Shown piece by piece: positions 30,255 to 35,347 of a stretch of 35,347 bases of DNA. How positions within the stretch are numbered: position 1 is the stretch's first letter; every line of letters starts with the position of its first letter. The stretch lies in the NCBI RefSeq assembly GCF_000090795.2, contig NW_003546278.1:139208-174554 (forward strand). The letters are read 5' to 3'. The notes under the pieces are model-generated. The model saw only the letters and a list, made by a program, of their open reading frames with translations. It was not told the origin of the DNA and ran no database searches. The position numbers and the translations under genes were made by a program. Origin of the DNA: Amphimedon queenslandica (lineage: Eukaryota; Porifera; Demospongiae; Haplosclerida; Niphatidae).

Positions 30255-32424
30255 CCCTTTTGAGCCATGAAAGACCTGTCTTTTAGCAAAGGAGCCACTA
30301 AATGAGTACTTATTATTATTCATGGGTCAACTGTCATGGTATTTTTGACACAAGTAAACGTTATTACTGTCTCAAGTAAAGTAATCTAAAGAACTGGTAA
30401 GGTTTTTTTGTCTACTGAAGGTATATATAATTGTGGAGAAACAGTAAGATTTTGTTTGTAATACTTTATTCCTTTTGTTTTACACTCATGCATAAAACAC
30501 CACTATACACACACACTATAATTACTCACTAACAGATAAAATGTAAAATGCAGCTGTCACTAACAGTATATTGCCACTAAAGGTACTTTTTGTGTAAGAG
30601 AAGGAAGCAGTCCTTCTGACCATCACCTCTATGACATAAGTGTTGCAATCATGACAGCGCCAGGTTGTGTCTTTTCTTATGCCATACATTAGATTACACT
30701 ACTGACACGGATGTTGCTTGCCATCACCTATTAGTTGAAAGTGGTCGAAACGAGATGGTTTCTTTGACAAAGAAGGTTTTCTTCCCCTTTTCTTACAAGA
30801 GCAGTATCCTTGAAGTAAGGCTATGGCAAACATTGTCCTGTAGTCTTTTGGATATTGCTATAGGTAATGGCATCAGATGATAAAATATAGGAGTTTGTGA
30901 TGATGGTAATATCAAATAGCATCCAGAAGATGTATTTGTAGTACTTTTGGGACTTCAGGTGGACATAATGGTATAGTTGATGCGGTCGTTGCAATTAACA
31001 CCTCCCATGTAGTGGTTGTATTGGGTGCAGGCTTCTGGACATTGGAAAACAGAATGTTGTCCAGTTCTCCGTTTGCATGATACGGAATCAAGTGGTACAG
31101 TTTGACAAAATTTTGAGGAAACAGTTATTGGTTTAGTGTCTTGCCACACAGATACAGTAAGCTGTGGATTCCTTCAACTTTGAACACTGCTACTGTCACC
31201 TCTTTCAGGAAGTCCTCGTTTCAGAAGTGGAACAAATTCAGGTGGGAAACCTCTTCGGCAGCACCTTGACAGTGAGGATGATAGAGTGAAACAAAGTGGT
31301 CTTCAATGAGAGAGATGAATTTACGCACTTTACAAAGACGGTCATAACTAGGATCATCAGGTGTTGGAAGGGAACTGTTATCAACAAAGTGAAGAAAACA
31401 GTGTATTTGGAAGAACCTATCCCTGTCGGCTATAATGCTGCAGTGAAATAGGGATCAATAGGTCAGTAATCAGCTATAGATGGTAGCTTGATCAACCCCA
31501 TAACTATCATCACACCAAAATAGGTAAAGATGTCTTCTTCAGTTACAAAATCCCATGACTCACACCTTTCTTCACCTAGGCACAGCAATGTATAGCGCTT
31601 TGTTTCAGCAACCAAGAGTTCCATGATTGTGGAGTTGCAGAAGAGAAAAAAAATTCTAGCGGTGTTGCAGGTAAGGCTGCAGTAGGTCCTACTACTTCTT
31701 TGAAGTTTTCATAACTCACTGGCTCTAACAAGTCACTCTAAGACCACTCAGTACTATAATGTTTTTAAAATTTTTTATGTAATTGCAAAGTTATATACCT
31801 TCCTCAATCATGTACCATTTTCTCTTCTATGTGCTCGTCTTGCCTACATGTATCTTGTATAAATTTATTTTCTATTAGTTCCATCGTCCCGCTGTGTTTA
31901 CACAAAATGTGAAAGACTGTCACTTGTTTTACTTACATGTGCTTTTATAGAATTCCAGTGATATTGACACAGTCATTGTCCATAGCAGGTTCTCTGAACC
32001 ACTATCCTTGTTACTTTTGAAACAAACAGTAGTAGTACTATCACACATGACTTTATAGTAGCTGAAAAAATGTAATTCATTTCTTTCCTGTAAATCTGCA
32101 ATAACTTCTTCAATTTCACTCTCTTAATTGACTTTTTCAGTAATAACTCACTCATCATCTGAAGTATCTTCAAGCCATAGCTCATCATCAGATCCATTAA
32201 ATATGTAGTGATTTGTGTCATTAGAGACCCTTCAAGCACCTCCTTTACACAAAAGCTTTTATGAGCCATTGTGTCACTAAATAATTTTCCTTTATCTTAA
32301 GAAAAACACTTATCTACCCGCTGCAACGATGAAGGACTGCCTCCCTAATTACATATTTATATGTATATCGTGCAATGAACTAATTAATGTTTTACCTAAA
32401 AATATGTTACTTGTAATTAAAGGG
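30255..32424 (-). mobile_element. piggyBac-type element nested in the pogo-like element
   Basis: The right end is well marked: TTAA at 32425-32428 abuts AAGGG, so on the minus strand the element starts TTAA-CCCTTTAATTAC, the normal piggyBac form. The left end is a candidate only: CCCTTTTGAGCC at 30255, preceded by ATGA rather than TTAA. This would give 2170 bp, a usual size. The transposase occupies most of it. Confidence 0.6.
30577..32269 (-). pseudogene. piggyBac-type transposase, decayed
   Basis: ATG at 32269 opens MAHKSFCVKEVLEGSL followed in another frame by an acidic leader (NGSDDELWLEDTSDDE). Then come ELLVAETKRYTLLCLGEE, EEDIFTYFGVMIVMGLIKLP, PTPDDPSYDRLCKVRKFI and WQDTKPITVSSKFCQ. 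YNHYMGGVNCNDRI carries Asn at 30996-30994 where the family has the catalytic Asp of MGGVD. LKSQKYYKYIFWMLFDI follows, and a C-terminal Cys-rich finger (GIRKDTTWRCHDCNT then LCHRGDGQKDCF) ends at TAG 30579-30577. The order and finger match DDE_Tnp_1_7-type transposases. Multiple stops and at least five frame changes are present. Confidence 0.85.
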
Positions 32425-33500
32425 TTAAGATCAAAAGGTAACCCTACTCATGTGTCTAATGATTAGTGGGAAAGCTTTAGCAGTAGGCACCCAGTATTGA
32501 CCTTACGACCAGTGGAGAAGCTTTCATATACACGCTCAGTGACATCTGATCCTAGAATAATCGGCCACTATTTTGACCTATTAGAGAAGATCCTGCTAAA
32601 CAATAATTTAATTGATTTGCCTGCACAAATCTTTCAATTGTGATGAGAGTGGTCTGCGTCTCGAGCATTCCCTGTCATTTGTTGTAGGAATAAAGGGGCA
32701 AAAGCATCAACGTACCTTTACATCTTGCAATTAAAAGCAAATGACAGTTGAGGCATGCTATTAATGCAGCAGGGTATGCAATACGTTCACTTGTTATCTT
32801 TGTCAGAAAATCTCTTAACCCACTACTCACAATCAATGAAGTGCTTGCTACAATATATTGTTTGTCGGATACAGGCTGTATAAATTCAGAGATTTTCCTG
32901 AACTGGTTTATTTGGTACATGATCCTGCTTCTAGGCCACTGCTGTTATTACTTGACAGCCATTCTATGCATTATAATCCAGATTTTGTACGAGTTGCTGC
33001 CAATGAGAGTCATAATTTTTTGACTTTGACCAAATACGACTCCTTTGATGCAGCCATTTGATAAAGGTGTCTTTTGATGCCTAATGAGTCACTGGAATGA
33101 GAAATATCAAAAATTTATGAGTAAGAATCCACGAAAGGTGGTGACATAGTATAACTTCATTGGTGTCTTTAGCAAAGTATGATACAAAGCAATGATCATT
33201 CCTAATATATTATCATCCTTTTGTACTACTGGGATGTATCCACTAAATCGTAGTGCTATACATTTTGAGAATCATGCATCACCACTTGATCCTGATGTGG
33301 AGTCCATTTCTGAGAAAACTGGGTTAGCATTTATACCATTTTATACACCTAATTGCTTCCACAAGTCTAAGTCATTGACTAATGATGATTATGAACCTGA
33401 TCTGGATGTACAAGGGGATGGCCCACCAGATTCTGATGATTCTGATGTCTCATTTTTGGATCATTTGCTAAGGAAGAGGATACTAGGTACATGAGGCGGC

Positions 33501-34120
33501 TACAGGAAGGGTATGACATTTAATGAGACCTGCATTATAATTTATCATTAAAGATGAGATGTGAAGAAGTGAGAGTTCAAGCAGATATACTAGATAATCT
33601 TGTATTGGGAAAGACCTTGAAATTGCACTCAGTCATTAACAAGTTCTTACCAAAGCTACCTGAGTTAAGACTTGAGACTCTTTACAAAAAGAAGTCTGCA
33701 AATTTTTCACGAGTGTAAAAAATCTAAAATCAATAAATGAAAGGGAGAGAATGAAGCAAGAAAAGTTGGACAAAAAGGAAAAGAAGAAAGAAGGAAGGCA
33801 GCTAAAGCAGATGAAGAGATAAGAAGAGATTCAAAAGAGAGGAAAGGCAGAAGCAGATGTATGAAAAAGCTTAGCAAAAGAAAGTGATTGAGAAGAAGGA
33901 AAGTAGTGCAAAACAAAGGAGCAATGTACTCATAGATGACAATTAATTTTTTAAAATGTATTTTTATAATCTAGAATTTATATGTGAAGTGAAGATGTGT
34001 TCACACAAATCAGCTCGGAAATGGGTTCAGTGCTTTCAATGTTCACTATGGTTTCTTGTATGTGCCAGCAAGTTACAAGCAAAGTTTCTGTGCAGCCAAG
34101 ATACATTTCTGTTTGCAGTG
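33501..34120 (+). pseudogene. pogo-like transposase C-terminal tail: coiled coil and PHD-like end
   Basis: After the acidic tail, several frames carry a Lys/Glu/Arg-rich segment (about 33720-33915, for example TKRKRRKKEGS and RDSKERKGRSRC) resembling the charged coil that ends many pogo/Tigger proteins. It is followed at 34010-34080 by RKWVQCFQCSLWFLVC, which has the W-x2-C-x2-C...W...C spacing of the second half of a PHD finger with its His lost. Assignment to the same gene is inferred from position between the core and the right terminal repeat. Confidence 0.45.
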
Positions 34121-34201
34121 ATTCTGAAAATTAATGTTCGTCATCTTTTGCCATTTGTTATTTCATTTACAATTATAGTTTGTTACCTTAACAAATAAAA
34201 T

Positions 34202-34262
34202 GATAACAATAGCTATAATCATAGCTACAACAACAATATCAATAATAATAATAATATTTAAG
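34202..34262. repeat. AT-rich (AAT)n/(ACA)n microsatellite
   Basis: aacaacaatatcaataataataataatat-like sequence just inside the right terminal repeat of the pogo-like element. Confidence 0.75.
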
Positions 34263-34292
34263 AAAAAAAATTTTGTAAATTTGGGGCGTGTT

Positions 34293-34662
34293 TGACGGAG
34301 CAGGTCTCAAGGTGTTCCTTTATTTCATTACACAGTGACTCTTAATTTTATTTATTTCTTTTGATACTGCACATAGTTATACTACAATAATGAGAGTTTA
34401 CCCAGATGGTGAAAAGTAACAGTTGTGTTGACTTATTGTAGTAAAAAATGCACAGTACGGAATTATATGATTTTGTCCAACATTCCGTAATATCGGACAG
34501 GTACATTATTTTTAGTAAAATTTCTTGCAAAAAAAGTCACATTGTTTTCTTTTTGCAGAAACCTATTACCAAGCTAAAAGTAATGCTTAGTTTGATACAT
34601 CAGGGATTGCGATTGCTTTGTGCAGAGCTAGCAAGAGCCATCCAAAAATTGGCGGGGTCCGA
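34293..34662 (-). repeat. Right terminal inverted repeat of the pogo-like element
   Basis: Pairs with 28432-28781 and ends at GGGGTCCGA just before TA. A 73-codon open frame that runs through it (34448-34669) is a by-product of the repeat and not a helicase exon. Confidence 0.85.
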
Positions 34663-34669
34663 TATTTGA

Positions 34670-35347
34670 CCATCTCATGTTAAGGTATTGGCTCTCCCTG
34701 CTACTGCCTCACAAGCTACTTTCATAACTGTTTTTGTAAATGATTATCTCTAATCAACCAAAAATTAATTGCATGTTCCCCTCAGCACCAAAATATCATT
34801 TATTTTGTAAAACCACTACCTTCTGTAGAAGAATTTTGTTATGAATTAACTCATGGACTGAAGAAACTGGGCAAGATGTACCATAAAATGATAATATTTT
34901 GTATCAGTTATTAAAATTGTTCTGCACCACTTTTGTGCTTAAGAAAGCAACTAGGAATTTATTTTAATCTCCTTCTAGCTATCCCGATGATTCTAATTTC
35001 CATGTCGTGGTATATACACATGTGCATCAACAGTGTCAATGAAGGAAATAATGCTAAATTTATTTTGTAATGTGGCAGGTGGGTTACATGTGGTTTTAGG
35101 TACTATAGCTTTGGGATGAGTATAGATTGCCCAGATATACGTTAAGTGATACACTGGAGACCACCATGTACTCTAGAAGAGTATGTCCAAGAGAAAGGCA
35201 GAGCTGGATGTGGTGGTAAAGGATGTAGTGCATCCTGGTTATATAGCAAAGCAGGAAAGTTTGTAGAATCTGAAGTTAAAGAATATGCTTTAAAAAATCA
35301 TGATTGTCGGAGAAAAGTATTATGTACTAACTTTATGTCTCCTTCAA
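34670..35347 (+). pseudogene. RecQ-like helicase, 3' part (motifs III to VI), continues off right edge
   Basis: Immediately after the pogo-like right repeat the reading is PSHVKVLALPATASQATF (motif III region). An acceptor at 34784-34785 precedes YFVKPLPSVEEFCYELTHGL and KMYHKMIIFCISY (motif IV region). From ~35040, in shifted frames, come MKEIMLNLFCNVAGG, SFGMSIDCPDIR-stop-VIHW (motif V) and EEYVQEKGRAGCGGKG (motif VI), then YSKAGKFVESEVKEYAL and CRRKVLCTNF, running to the window edge. Motif VI normally reads QExGRAGRDG, so the arginine finger is Cys here. Motif II (DEAH) and about 100 residues before motif III are missing, so the pogo insertion was accompanied by a deletion or later loss. 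Confidence 0.85.

Larger units (their letters stand above)
29176..33500 (+). pseudogene. pogo-like transposase (HTH plus DDD domain), split by piggyBac
   Basis: The N-terminal part (29176-29517) carries a psq-type helix-turn-helix (GRLSVRCAAEMYYLPKSTLC, stop, VTGQVKFDT) and the start of a CENP-B-type second HTH (EEEELGKFIFQCATTGYAKT). After the piggyBac insertion the sequence resumes at ~32436 with WESFSSRHPVLTLRPVEKLS, GHYFDLLEKILLNNNLID, FNCDESGLRLEHS (first Asp), AINAAGYAIRSLVIF, RPLLLLLDSHSMHYNPDF (second Asp), LMQPFDKGVF (third Asp), HWNEKYQKFMSKNPRKVVT and TTGMYPLNRSAIHFEN, ending in an acidic tail (QGDGPPDSDDSDVS). All three catalytic Asp survive, but there are about eight stops and several frame changes. 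Confidence 0.85.
28432..34662 (+). mobile_element. pogo-like DNA transposon with ~350-370-bp terminal inverted repeats
   Basis: Segment 28432-28781 aligns along its length, with small indels, to the reverse complement of 34293-34662. Blocks such as actaagcattacttttagct, gtgcattttttactacaat, acaaaatcat and acaccttgaga are shared. TA dinucleotides flank both outer ends (28430-28431 and 34663-34664), as expected for the Tc1/mariner/pogo superfamily. The transposase inside is pogo-like and reads plus. Without the nested piggyBac sequence the element would be about 4 kb. It is embedded in the RecQ-like gene. Confidence 0.85.

Noticed and set aside
34448-34669. 73-codon frame next to the helicase, first read as a helicase exon
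   Set aside because: The DNA aligns with the left terminal inverted repeat at 28432-28781, so it is transposon end sequence.
1-35347. CRISPR arrays, bacterial operons, rRNA or phage genes
   Set aside because: No regular short repeats with unique spacers, no ribosome binding site/operon layout and no rRNA signature; introns and transposon types show a eukaryotic source.

Overview
This is eukaryotic nuclear DNA, AT-rich, with short GT-AG introns, (TAA)n microsatellites and no bacterial operon structure. Nearly all the recognisable coding sequence comes from decayed transposable elements. The mix of families (intron-bearing transposase genes, a GIN-like integrase joined to an Ulp1-like protease, RecQ-like helicase fragments, a DIRS-like retroelement) suggests an early-branching marine invertebrate, most likely a demosponge. 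The taxon is inferred from memory of family distribution, because no search was possible. I see no intact long host gene.

Layout. 1-330: minus-strand gene fragment running off the left edge, with a perfect CRE site upstream. 1575-2153: ~120-bp tandem repeat. 2294-2540: MITE-like inverted-repeat element. 2917-4171: two-exon, cysteine-bearing pseudogene. 4347-5320 (-): Tc1/mariner-IS630-type transposase pseudogene. 5522-6987 (+): decayed multi-exon gene of a metazoan transposon-like family with a KPMSDLC-type motif and a C-terminal zinc knuckle. 7045-7233: minisatellite. 7890-9350: two nearly identical TATA core-promoter modules in inverted orientation, pointing at each other, each followed by a short coding candidate. 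9409-12800: mostly noncoding, with a two-copy repeat and a purine-rich block.

12805-17038 (-): a DIRS-like tyrosine-recombinase retrotransposon in the order gag, reverse transcriptase, RNase H, tyrosine recombinase, full of stops and frameshifts. 18587-24663 (+): a Ginger-like gene encoding an H2C2 zinc finger, DDE integrase, GPY/F-like segment, Pro/Ser linker from tandemly duplicated exons, an Ulp1-like cysteine protease and a PHD-like end. A complete hAT transposon (20636-22919, transposase on the minus strand) sits in one of its introns. 25521-27790 (-): a MULE-like transposase pseudogene whose N-terminal part includes a minisatellite-encoded QTSDSG repeat.

28172-35347 (+): a RecQ-like helicase pseudogene split by a 6.2-kb pogo-like element (28432-34662) with ~350-370-bp terminal inverted repeats and TA at both ends. 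That element is itself interrupted by a piggyBac-type element (transposase on the minus strand, TTAA at 32425-32428). The window is therefore a stratified graveyard: host-like or domesticated genes were hit by transposons, which were then hit by others. Several of the elements share the same type of decay, with catalytic Asp replaced by Asn and many C-to-T/G-to-A type stops.
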